A DNA stretch of 5,291 nt from Candidatus Nitrosopumilus sp. (GCA_022758935.1 JAEMQG010000107.1:1-5291); one strand, 5' to 3'; numbered from the stretch's first letter, positions 1 to 5,291 are shown. Notes: a model not told the origin generated them from the letters alone. Numbers and translations are program-made.

Positions 1-1481
1 ACGGTGAACAAACACCTGGCATTTCATTATCACCAGATCAAAAACTCACCATTGCAAAAAAACTTGACATCCTCGGCGTTGATGCAATTGAAGCTGGGTT
101 TCCAGTAATTTCTGAAGGTGAATTCAAAGCTGTAAAGATGATTGCAAGCGAAGGGTTGTCTGCAGATATCTGTGGTTTGACTAGAACTAATAAAAAAGAC
201 ATTGATGCTGCAGTTGATGCAGGATTAAAATACATTCACACCTTTATCGCAACTTCTGATATTCACTTGGAGTATAAACTCAAAATGACAAGAGAACAAG
301 CACTTGAAAAAGCAATAGAGGCAGTAGAATATGGCAAGTCCAGAGGACTACAAGTGGAATTTTCTGCAGAAGACGCAACAAGAACTGATAGAAATTTTCT
401 TAAACATGTATTTGGTGAAGTTGCAAAAGCAGGTGCTGATAGAATCGACATTCCTGATACTGTTGGATATGCAACTCCTGAATATATGGCCGAAATTACT
501 AGAGATGCAATTGAATCTACAAAACTTCCAATCAGCGTTCATTGCCATAATGACTTTGGATTGGCAGTAGCTAATTCATTATCTGGAATAAGGGCAGGTG
601 CTCAATGTGCTCATGTTACAATTAATGGAATTGGTGAAAGAGCAGGTAATGCGGCATTAGAAGAATTTGTTATGGCCTTAAAGTGCTTGCCTTATGATGA
701 AAAATATGAAACTGGAATTAAATCCGAATTACTCTATGAGACATCTAGATTTATCTCAAAAACTGTAGGTGTTCAGGTTCAACCAAACAAGGCAATTGTG
801 GGTGATAATGCATTTGGTCATGAGTCTGGAATCCACACACATGGTATATTGAATAATCCCTTAACCTACGAGCCAATTAGCCCTGAATTAGTTGGAAGAA
901 AGAGATGGCTTCAAGTTGGAAAACATGCAGGAATTCATGGTATGAATGCAATGCTTGCTGAATATGGAGTACACCCAACAGATGATCAAGCAAAACAAAT
1001 TCTTGATAAAATAAAAATTATTGGTGATCAAGGAAAACAAATTACAGATGTTGAGCTACTTTCCATTGCAAGTAATATTTTAGGAGAAAAAGGAATCAAA
1101 CGAATTGTCCAGCTGATTGGATTTTCAGTATCTACTGGAATTGGAATAATGCCTTACGCATTTGTTAAATTAAACATTGATGGTAAGGACTTTATCGGAA
1201 CTGATTATGGTGTTGGTCCAGTTGATGCTGCATTAAATGCAATTCAAAAAATCACTGGACAAATATCTGAACTTAGAATTAAAGATTACAGCTTGGCATC
1301 AATATCTGGCGGCTCTAATGCATTATGTGAAGTAACAATCAGAGTTGAAGATGCACAAGGAAATAGCGTTTCTGCAAAATCCATAGGCGAGGACATTGTT
1401 ACTACCAGCGTTCAAGCAGTAATTGATGGTATTAATAGAATCATGCTCAAAAAAATGCTAAATCAGAAGCAATTAAGCTAA
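1..1481 (+). CDS. leuA: 2-isopropylmalate synthase, 5' end missing
   Basis: Condenses 2-oxoisovalerate with acetyl-CoA to 2-isopropylmalate, the committed step of leucine synthesis in the cytoplasm. The reading frame is already open at the window edge; the first full codon is at base 3, giving 492 visible residues. These start inside the family's N-terminal R-D-G-E-Q motif (GEQTPG), so probably only some 10-20 residues are lost. The TIM-barrel shows the metal-binding HCHNDFG (visible residues 180-186), NGIGERAGN (208-216) and HESGIHTHG (about 273-281). Residues from about 361 to 485 form the LeuA regulatory domain (GVGPVDAALNAI near 403, SISGGSNA near 434), which suggests feedback control by the end product. 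EAGFP at 30-34 fits isopropylmalate synthase; the archaeal citramalate synthase I recall has EAGSA there. This difference and the downstream leuB favour LeuA over the close relatives CimA and homocitrate synthase. TAA stop at 1479-1481. Confidence 0.93.
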   Translation, partial: GEQTPGISLSPDQKLTIAKKLDILGVDAIEAGFPVISEGEFKAVKMIASEGLSADICGLTRTNKKDIDAAVDAGLKYIHTFIATSDIHLEYKLKMTREQALEKAIEAVEYGKSRGLQVEFSAEDATRTDRNFLKHVFGEVAKAGADRIDIPDTVGYATPEYMAEITRDAIESTKLPISVHCHNDFGLAVANSLSGIRAGAQCAHVTINGIGERAGNAALEEFVMALKCLPYDEKYETGIKSELLYETSRFISKTVGVQVQPNKAIVGDNAFGHESGIHTHGILNNPLTYEPISPELVGRKRWLQVGKHAGIHGMNAMLAEYGVHPTDDQAKQILDKIKIIGDQGKQITDVELLSIASNILGEKGIKRIVQLIGFSVSTGIGIMPYAFVKLNIDGKDFIGTDYGVGPVDAALNAIQKITGQISELRIKDYSLASISGGSNALCEVTIRVEDAQGNSVSAKSIGEDIVTTSVQAVIDGINRIMLKKMLNQKQLS

Positions 1482-1485
1482 ATCC

Positions 1486-1510
1486 TAAAATTCCCTTATT
1501 GTAAAATTCC
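1486..1510 (+). repeat. 9-nt direct repeat in the leuA-leuB spacer
   Basis: TAAAATTCC occurs at 1486-1494 and again at 1502-1510, a 16-nt period that fills most of the 32-nt spacer just before the leuB ATG. It is AT-rich, so chance is possible. It could instead be a protein-binding site, or the upstream copy could act as a weak TATA-like element about 25 nt before the ATG. No function is assigned. Confidence 0.35.
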
Positions 1511-1513
1511 ATC

Positions 1514-2530
1514 ATGTATAGAATTTCATTGATCACTGGAGATGGAATTGGGCCTGAGATCTCCAATTCTGCAGTATCTGTTTTAAATACAATTCATGAC
1601 AAACTTGATTTGAAATTTGATATTACAAAATTACAGGCAGGAGATACAGCATTAAAAGAAACTGGAAAGGCACTTCCTGATGAAACTATATCTACAATTA
1701 AAAAATCTGATGCTTGTTTAAAGGCGCCAGTTGGTGAGAGTGCAGCTGATGTAATTGTTGTATTAAGACGCATGCTTGATCTTTATGCCAATATTCGACC
1801 TGCAAAATCATACCCCCACATGCCCTCATTAAGGGATGATATTGATATGGTGATAGTTCGAGAGAATACTGAGGATCTTTACACTGGTAAAGAATTCAGC
1901 TTGGGGGATTCAGCTGTCGCATTAAGAATAATCTCTGAATATGCCTCAAAGAGAATTGCAAAATATGCATTTGAAACTGCAAAACAGCGCAACTCTATGA
2001 AAAAAGTAACATGTGTTCATAAATCAAATGTAATGCGACTCACTGATGGCTTGTTTGCAAAATCCTGTAGTGAAGTAGCAAAAAACTATCCTGATATTTT
2101 ATTTGAACAAATGTATGTTGATGCATGTGCAATGAATCTCATTCGTCAACCAGAACAATTTGATGTCATAGTGACTACTAATTTGTTTGGTGATATTTTA
2201 TCAGATGAATCCTCCCAAGTTGTAGGTGGATTGGGTATGGCACCAGCTGCTAACATTGGTGATAATTTTGCATTGTTTGAACCAGTTCATGGTGCAGCAT
2301 TTGATATTGCAGGACGAAATATTGCAAATCCTTCATCCTTTCTCTTATCAATTAAAATGATGCTTGACTGGCTTGGAGCAAAGCATAATGATTCAAAATG
2401 TATTGCGGTTGGTCAAAAACTAGAATCTACCATTTTTGATTTGGTAAAAAGTGGTGTCAAAACTAAAGATATTGGAGGAGACAAATCTACATCTGAATTT
2501 ACCAAAGAAATTACTGAGAGGCTCAAATAG
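1514..2530 (+). CDS. leuB: 3-isopropylmalate dehydrogenase
   Basis: Oxidatively decarboxylates 3-isopropylmalate to 2-oxoisocaproate, the third enzyme of leucine synthesis. The 338-residue length is usual for the short archaeal and bacterial isopropylmalate/isocitrate dehydrogenase family. Visible elements are GDGIGPE (9-15), substrate-binding arginines in LRRMLDLYANIRP (R85, R95) and IVREN (R116), Y123, K170, and the metal-binding aspartates D203 (YVDA), D227 and D231 (FGDILSDE). The coenzyme loop EPVHGAAFDIAGRNIANP (256-273) carries D264-I265, where NADP-linked isocitrate dehydrogenases have K-Y, so NAD is the likely coenzyme. The serine that marks isocitrate dehydrogenase in the substrate helix is not evident. 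A homoisocitrate-type activity cannot be excluded from sequence alone, but the upstream leuA makes LeuB the best reading. It starts at ATG, 32 nt after the leuA stop, without a clear Shine-Dalgarno; cotranscription is likely but a separate weak promoter in the spacer is possible. Confidence 0.92.
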   Translation: MYRISLITGDGIGPEISNSAVSVLNTIHDKLDLKFDITKLQAGDTALKETGKALPDETISTIKKSDACLKAPVGESAADVIVVLRRMLDLYANIRPAKSYPHMPSLRDDIDMVIVRENTEDLYTGKEFSLGDSAVALRIISEYASKRIAKYAFETAKQRNSMKKVTCVHKSNVMRLTDGLFAKSCSEVAKNYPDILFEQMYVDACAMNLIRQPEQFDVIVTTNLFGDILSDESSQVVGGLGMAPAANIGDNFALFEPVHGAAFDIAGRNIANPSSFLLSIKMMLDWLGAKHNDSKCIAVGQKLESTIFDLVKSGVKTKDIGGDKSTSEFTKEITERLK

Positions 2531-2550
2531 AATGGCTACTAGTTGAATAA

Positions 2551-2571
2551 TTCCGTTTTCTATTAGATTTT
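2551..2571 (+). terminator. Possible T-rich terminator after leuB
   Basis: The sequence is T/pyrimidine-rich (runs of TTTT at 2556-2559 and 2568-2571), beginning 20 nt after the leuB stop. Archaeal RNA polymerase stops at T-runs without needing a hairpin, so this is a reasonable 3' end for the leu transcript. A second T5 run sits at 2607-2611. The assignment rests on composition and position only. Confidence 0.35.
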
Positions 2572-2716
2572 GGATTCTCTGAGCAATCATGCTTCTTCAT
2601 CAAAAATTTTTACATTCTCGATAATTCCTTTAAAGAGATTAAATGTCGTAAAATAATTTGAGTCTAACTATCACCCAATTAACACATCTACGTATCTTTG
2701 AATTTGAATATTTTAG

Positions 2717-2733
2717 AAAAATTATCAATTTTT
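2717..2733. repeat. 7-bp inverted repeat touching the TATA box
   Basis: AAAAATT (2717-2723) and AATTTTT (2727-2733) are perfect reverse complements separated by ATC. The right arm overlaps the TATA box, where a bound regulator would block or alter TBP/TFB access. The AT-only composition makes chance quite possible. Confidence 0.3.
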
Positions 2734-2739
2734 ATAAAT
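2731..2739 (+). promoter_or_regulatory. TATA box of the 43-residue zinc-ribbon gene
   Basis: TTTATAAAT is a near-ideal archaeal TATA box, centred about 26 nt before the ATG at 2761. Since archaeal transcription starts about 25-27 nt downstream of the TATA centre, the mRNA should begin at or very near the A of the ATG and be leaderless. An AAGGT at 2750-2754 could pass for a Shine-Dalgarno but would then lie upstream of the transcript start. Confidence 0.6.
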
Positions 2740-2760
2740 TGTATCTTTTAAGGTATATTC

Positions 2761-2892
2761 ATGGTTGTTTGTAGTATTTGCAAAATAAATCAGGGTACAT
2801 TAAAAATTACAGACGGTAATCCAAAATACAAGGGAAAACCAATCTGTGATGAATGTAATGGGTATAGAAAACTCTTAAAGGAAACAAAATAA
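2761..2892 (+). CDS. 43-residue two-CXXC zinc-ribbon-like protein
   Basis: I do not recognise a named family. The protein begins MVVCSICKINQG and has two CXXC pairs, C4-x-x-C7 and C29-x-x-C32, 21 residues apart. This is the layout of a small zinc ribbon or rubredoxin-like knuckle that would bind one zinc or iron. A lysine/glycine-rich segment lies between the pairs, and the C-terminal tail is basic (YRKLLKETK). There is no signal peptide or membrane segment, so a cytoplasmic nucleic-acid- or protein-binding role is plausible but not shown. The start is fixed by a stop (TAA, 2749-2751) four codons upstream, with ATG the first start codon, and by the TATA box at leaderless distance. It is monocistronic and ends in an inverted repeat shared with the convergent gene, whose stop lies one base away. 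Well-formed promoter, ordered cysteines and terminator make it a real gene. Confidence 0.78.
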   Translation: MVVCSICKINQGTLKITDGNPKYKGKPICDECNGYRKLLKETK

Positions 2893-2908
2893 ACTATTTT
2901 GTTTCTTT
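2878..2908. terminator. Shared inverted repeat, likely bidirectional terminator
   Basis: GAAACAAAAT (2881-2890) and ATTTTGTTTC (2896-2905) are perfect 10-bp reverse complements around a 5-nt loop. With a G-T pair and two more A-T pairs the stem extends to 2878-2890/2896-2908. It spans the last codons and stops of both convergent genes, and each strand has a T-rich right arm, so it can serve as a transcript end in both directions. The assignment is by structure and position. Confidence 0.6.
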
Positions 2909-3142
2909 ACTTTTGTTTTTATTTGCCCAATCTTCGTACATTTTGATTAGTTCATCTACGTCCTTTCCATCTTCAGAATAAGTGACTATTACACCAAAGG
3001 TTCCTTTTTTATCATGACCTCTTGCAAAATAACCCCAAAAAGAATCTGGCAATTTTTGAAAGCTATTAGAGTCATGCGAAACTCCAATCAAATTATTCCC
3101 TATGACTTCTACGACATTTTTTGCGTCTAGTTGTTCAATCAT
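2894..3142 (-). CDS. 82-residue protein of unknown function
   Basis: Not recognised. The sequence looks like a small soluble globular protein. It has an N-terminal beta-rich part (VVEVIGNNLIGVSHDS), a central aromatic segment with LPDSFWGYFARGHDKKG (about 31-47), and a strand GTFGVIVTYSEDG (47-59). An acidic helix follows (DVDELIKMYEDWANKNK, about 61-77) and then a charged KSKETK tail. It has no cysteines, signal peptide or transmembrane helix. The start ATG at 3142-3140 is preceded by a TATA-like element at leaderless distance, and the gene lies only 37 nt downstream of aspS on the same strand. It may therefore be read both from its own promoter and through from aspS. It converges on the zinc-ribbon gene with one base between the stop codons. 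No competing frame explains this stretch, so it is probably real. Confidence 0.72.
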   Translation of the reverse strand: MIEQLDAKNVVEVIGNNLIGVSHDSNSFQKLPDSFWGYFARGHDKKGTFGVIVTYSEDGKDVDELIKMYEDWANKNKSKETK

Positions 3143-3164
3143 GTGATTGCGTTATTTCTTTTAC

Positions 3165-3173
3165 AATAAAAAT
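3165..3173 (-). promoter_or_regulatory. TATA-like element of the 82-residue gene
   Basis: On the - strand the sequence reads ATTTTTATT, centred about 27 nt upstream of the ATG at 3142, the distance expected for a leaderless archaeal transcript. It lies in the 37-nt gap after the aspS stop, and its T-run could double as an aspS terminator. The match to the TATA consensus is moderate. Confidence 0.45.
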
Positions 3174-3179
3174 CTGAAT

Positions 3180-4466
3180 TTATGGACTAAATATGTCCGG
3201 ATATCTTGGATATAGTACCACTTCTCTTACATTATCTATTCCTATTAGAGTAGTCATTAGTCTGTCCAACCCCATACCCCAACCCGAATGAGGTGGCATT
3301 CCCCAATCAAATGTCTGAAGATGATCTGCAAATTGAGCTGGGTCCAAACCCTGTTCTTTGAGTCTGGCTTTTAGCATTTCTTGGTTATGAAGTCTAGTTC
3401 CACCAGATGACAATTCCAGATATCCAAATTGAAGATCAAATGAGCGCGATAATTTGGGATCTTCATCTTTTTCTCTTATGTAAAATGGTTTTAATTTCAT
3501 TGGCCAGTCAGTGAGGAAATAAAATCCCGGATGATTTTTTCCAATTATTCTTAAATGTGAATCAAGCAAGTCATCCCCAAATTCAACTTTTTCACCCACT
3601 TTTTTTAGTTCATTAATTACTTGGGTGTATGTTATCCTTTCAAAAGGAAATTTTGGAATTTCAATTATGTGACCTATGTTTTCTTGTTCTTTTTTACACT
3701 TTTCTGATGTAACTTTGTAAACTTCAATTACTAGTGATTCTAAAATATTCATTACATCATTATAGTCCATAAATGCAGCTTCAATGTCTACACTTGTAAA
3801 TTCACTAAGATGACGACCTGTATGTGAATTTTCTGCTCTGTAGAAATTAGAAATTTCATAAACTCTCTCTAGTCCTATTGTCATTTGTTCTTTGTATAAC
3901 TGTGGACTTTGAGCAAGATATGCTGTCTTACCAAAATAATCTAGTGAAAATAGATTTGCCCCTCCCTCACTTGCACTACCAATTATTTTTGGTGTTGTAA
4001 TTTCAATAAATTTTTTCTCTGCTAATGTTTTGCGTAATATTTCTAACACATAATGTCGTAATTTGAAAATAGATGCAGTTTTTTGGTTTCTCATATCTAG
4101 TGCACGGTGATTTAATCGCGTGTCGATATTGCTTTCTACTCTTCCAATTGGATCAACAGGTAATGGGTGTACTGCCTTTGCCAATACTTCTATCTCTTCT
4201 GCTTTTATCTCAAAATTAAAATCCCTCGCCTTTGTTTCTTGTACAATTCCTCTTACACAAATTACACTTTGACGGTTTAGCTCTTCTAGATTGTCGTTTA
4301 ATTCACCCTTTACTATTATCTGAGAAATTCCTGAAACATCGCGCAATGTGATAAATGTCATCTTTCCTAATTTTCGGAGATCTTCAATCCATCCTCCTAA
4401 TACGACCTCTTTTCCAATAATCTCTGCGTTTAATTCTGCAATATCATGAGTTTTAACAAATCCCAA
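3180..4466 (-). CDS. aspS: Aspartyl-tRNA synthetase, archaeal type
   Basis: Charges tRNA(Asp), and possibly tRNA(Asn), with aspartate for translation. Numbered from the first open TTG at 4493, an OB-fold anticodon-binding domain (about 29-105, GGWIED at 33-38) precedes a class II core. The core shows motif 1 (KFIEITTPKI, 161-170), the flipping loop SASEGG, QSPQLYKE (195-202), motif 2 (YRAENSHTGRHLSEF, 218-232), SFDLQFGYLELSSGG (351-365) and motif 3 (GWGMGLDRL, 404-412, to R430). QSPQLYKE and the LSSGG segment separate it from archaeal AsnRS. I place the start at TTG 4466 (428 residues). A GGTGA Shine-Dalgarno lies 7 nt before it, and the product then begins GFVKTHDI, close to the usual archaeal AspRS N-terminus. 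TTG at 4493 would add nine residues that the family lacks. The family name is secure; the start is likely but unproven. Confidence 0.93.
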   Translation of the reverse strand: MGFVKTHDIAELNAEIIGKEVVLGGWIEDLRKLGKMTFITLRDVSGISQIIVKGELNDNLEELNRQSVICVRGIVQETKARDFNFEIKAEEIEVLAKAVHPLPVDPIGRVESNIDTRLNHRALDMRNQKTASIFKLRHYVLEILRKTLAEKKFIEITTPKIIGSASEGGANLFSLDYFGKTAYLAQSPQLYKEQMTIGLERVYEISNFYRAENSHTGRHLSEFTSVDIEAAFMDYNDVMNILESLVIEVYKVTSEKCKKEQENIGHIIEIPKFPFERITYTQVINELKKVGEKVEFGDDLLDSHLRIIGKNHPGFYFLTDWPMKLKPFYIREKDEDPKLSRSFDLQFGYLELSSGGTRLHNQEMLKARLKEQGLDPAQFADHLQTFDWGMPPHSGWGMGLDRLMTTLIGIDNVREVVLYPRYPDIFSP

Positions 4467-4469
4467 TTC

Positions 4470-4478
4470 ATTTTCACC
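4470..4478 (-). promoter_or_regulatory. Shine-Dalgarno deciding the aspS start
   Basis: On the - strand GGTGA matches five bases of the archaeal GGAGGTGA Shine-Dalgarno and lies 7 nt before the TTG at 4466. It is inside the stretch that would be coding if TTG 4493 were used, which has no such site in front of it. Elsewhere in the window clear Shine-Dalgarno sites are scarce, so this one is informative. Confidence 0.5.
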
Positions 4479-4496
4479 CGTATTTTTCCTCAAATT

Positions 4497-4694
4497 CTAT
4501 CTTAATGTCAAGGTTTCGGGCATTTTTGATAATTTTAATGACTTGTTTGTGTCAATTGGAAATCTAGGCGTCAATTTTCCAGATATTGTGGTTATTGTTT
4601 TTTGTACTACACATGGTGCTAAAACCAAATTGATTGACCAAATTTTCGTTGGAAAGAACTCCCTCTTACATTTTAAACATAGCACTTTTTGCAT
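4497..4694 (-). CDS. Uncertain 65-residue ORF with a CXXC motif upstream of aspS
   Basis: Not recognised, and possibly not a gene. The frame starts at ATG 4694 and encodes MQKVLCLKCKREFF at its N-terminus. C6-x-x-C9 and a later C28 (APCVV) suggest a zinc ribbon, but the fourth cysteine expected about three residues after C28 is replaced by Q31. The rest is basic and ends in LTLR. The TAG stop is followed, in the same frame, by AAT and then the first TTG of the aspS frame, so it would be the first gene of an aspS operon. Against it: codons starting with G are few (about 14 percent by hand count), unlike the neighbours, the promoter is weak (TAAAAATC on the - strand at 4727-4734), and the opposite strand is also open here. 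It could be a degenerate zinc-ribbon gene or just the aspS leader. Confidence 0.4.
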   Translation of the reverse strand: MQKVLCLKCKREFFPTKIWSINLVLAPCVVQKTITTISGKLTPRFPIDTNKSLKLSKMPETLTLR

Positions 4695-4800
4695 CAAAAT
4701 TACATATTGGTAGTTTCATTTGAATAGATTTTTACATTCTGTAAAGTTGCTTATATTCTATAATGAAAAACAAAAATTCTAGTTTAGAATTACGACATAC
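4695..4800. promoter_or_regulatory. Divergent intergenic region with ABC-gene TATA candidate
   Basis: This 106-nt AT-rich gap separates the leftward aspS cluster from the rightward ABC gene. TTATATT at 4751-4757 is the best + strand TATA candidate; it would place the transcript start near 4780 and leave a leader of about 20 nt. No Shine-Dalgarno precedes the ATG at 4801. For the leftward genes, TAAAAATC on the - strand (4727-4734) is a weaker candidate. Confidence 0.4.
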
Positions 4801-5291
4801 ATGGTCTTAATTATAAATGGGCTTTCTGCGCAATATCTCACATCAAAGGGTTCTGTATATGCAGTAGACGATGTTGACTTTGATTTGGCTGACGGTGAAT
4901 CGATAGGCATTGCAGGGGAAAGCGCATGTGGCAAGAGCACCTTGGGTCTTTCAATTATTAGGATGCTTTTGGGAGGTAAAACAACTGGAGAAATTCTTTT
5001 TGACGGTAATTCAATCTTAAACATTTCAGAATCTGAATTTGCTGAGAAATTTAGATGGAAAAAAATTTCAATGATATTTCAAGGGGCAATGAATTCCCTT
5101 GATCCTGTATTTACTATAAAAGAACAATTTGTTGAAATTCTAAAACAACACAACTTCAATGGTAATTTAGATGAGGTGATTGTTAATGCAATTCATTCTG
5201 TCAGTTTGGATGATATTGTGTTAAAGAAATATCCTCACGAGCTCAGTGGTGGAATGAAACAAAGAGTGATAATTGCTATGGCGTTATTACT
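4801..5291 (+). CDS. ABC transporter ATPase, DppD/OppD type, 3' end missing
   Basis: Nucleotide-binding subunit that would drive import across the cytoplasmic membrane with partner permeases. By family (peptide/nickel uptake) the substrate is probably an oligopeptide, but it cannot be read from this subunit. The 163 visible residues contain an aromatic A-loop residue (Y20), Walker A GESACGKST (39-47), Q-loop FQGAMNSLDP (93-102, Q94), and the ABC signature LSGGMKQR (148-155). The Walker B is beyond the edge. NSLDP after the Q-loop and SGGMKQRVIIAMAL are typical of the DppD/OppD branch, whose members are about 320 residues long, so roughly half is present. The family norm in the P-loop is GESGCGKS; here the fourth residue is Ala, which still satisfies GxxxxGK[ST]. 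The start is the first ATG after an in-frame TAG at 4780-4782. Permeases and a second ATPase would be expected next to it, outside the window. Confidence 0.9.
   Translation, partial: MVLIINGLSAQYLTSKGSVYAVDDVDFDLADGESIGIAGESACGKSTLGLSIIRMLLGGKTTGEILFDGNSILNISESEFAEKFRWKKISMIFQGAMNSLDPVFTIKEQFVEILKQHNFNGNLDEVIVNAIHSVSLDDIVLKKYPHELSGGMKQRVIIAMALL

Larger units (their letters stand above)
2531..2760. other. Non-coding stretch between leuB and the zinc-ribbon gene
   Basis: No convincing gene was found in this 230-nt stretch on either strand. It holds the likely leuB 3' end in its first part and the promoter of the 43-residue gene in its last 45 nt. The middle part (about 2575-2710) shows no tRNA-like folding pattern, no strong inverted repeat and no start codon followed by more than a dozen codons on the + strand. 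Two short - strand open frames here are treated as chance. Confidence 0.6.

Noticed and set aside
38..570. Several open frames of 62-79 codons on both strands within leuA
   Set aside because: They overlap the conserved barrel of leuA in other frames and show no family motif.
1..1481. Citramalate synthase or homocitrate synthase as the identity of the first gene
   Set aside because: EAGFP near the active site, the complete regulatory domain and the adjacent leuB fit isopropylmalate synthase better, though these enzymes are closely related.
2420..2590. A 56-residue - strand open frame with ATG at 2590, overlapping the end of leuB and preceded by another short frame with an ATGA overlap
   Set aside because: Most of it is antisense to well-conserved leuB codons, the upstream frame has no start codon, and there is no promoter or conserved motif. 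Best explained as a chance shadow.
2601..2612. AAAAATTTTT self-complementary run between leuB and the zinc-ribbon gene, considered as a hairpin terminator
   Set aside because: There is no loop between the arms and the composition is purely A/T, so it is not a credible hairpin. It is noted only as a possible secondary T-run stop.
2531..2760. Possible ncRNA or tRNA in the gap after leuB
   Set aside because: No cloverleaf pattern, conserved tRNA loop sequence, GC-rich island or strong stem is visible in an otherwise uniform AT-rich stretch.
4450..4713. A + strand open frame opposite the small CXXC ORF, ending in ITYW
   Set aside because: It has no ATG, would start inside aspS on the other strand, and lacks a promoter. 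Its openness lowers confidence in the - strand ORF but is not enough to call a gene.
4779..5024. An 81-codon - strand open frame
   Set aside because: It is antisense to the Walker A region of the ABC ATPase, whose motifs are unmistakable, and has no recognisable content.

Overview
The window is AT-rich (about one third G+C by eye) and reads as an archaeal chromosome, most likely an ammonia-oxidising Nitrososphaerota (Thaumarchaeota) of the Nitrosopumilus type. This rests on an archaeal-type aspartyl-tRNA synthetase, TATA-box-like promoters about 26 nt ahead of start codons (the spacing of leaderless archaeal mRNAs), scarce Shine-Dalgarno sites, tiny CXXC zinc-ribbon proteins, and AGA/ATA/TTA-rich codon use. 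The lineage call is an inference from general character, not from a database match.

Layout: (1) 1-2530, + strand: the 3' nine-tenths or more of leuA (2-isopropylmalate synthase with its C-terminal regulatory domain), then, after 32 nt, a complete leuB (3-isopropylmalate dehydrogenase). These are the first and third enzymes of leucine synthesis; leuC and leuD are not in the window. (2) 2531-2760: a non-coding stretch with a T-rich leuB end and a promoter for the next gene. (3) 2761-2892, + strand: a 43-residue protein with two CXXC pairs. (4) 2894-3142, - strand: an 82-residue protein of unknown function, convergent with the zinc-ribbon gene. The two stop codons are one base apart inside a near-perfect inverted repeat, and both proteins end in K-E-T-K. 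(5) 3180-4466, - strand: aspS, with a small, uncertain ORF (4497-4694) just upstream of it. (6) 4695-4800: a divergent intergenic region. (7) 4801 to the end, + strand: the N-terminal 163 residues of an oligopeptide-type ABC transporter ATPase.

The first two genes act together in leucine synthesis, and the aspS cluster serves translation. The ATPase probably opens or belongs to an uptake operon that continues past the window. I see no mobile element, CRISPR array, tRNA or rRNA gene, and no clear new multi-gene system. The most distinctive points are the mirrored terminator that encodes the same C-terminus on both strands, the choice of aspS start codon, and the two small unassigned proteins.
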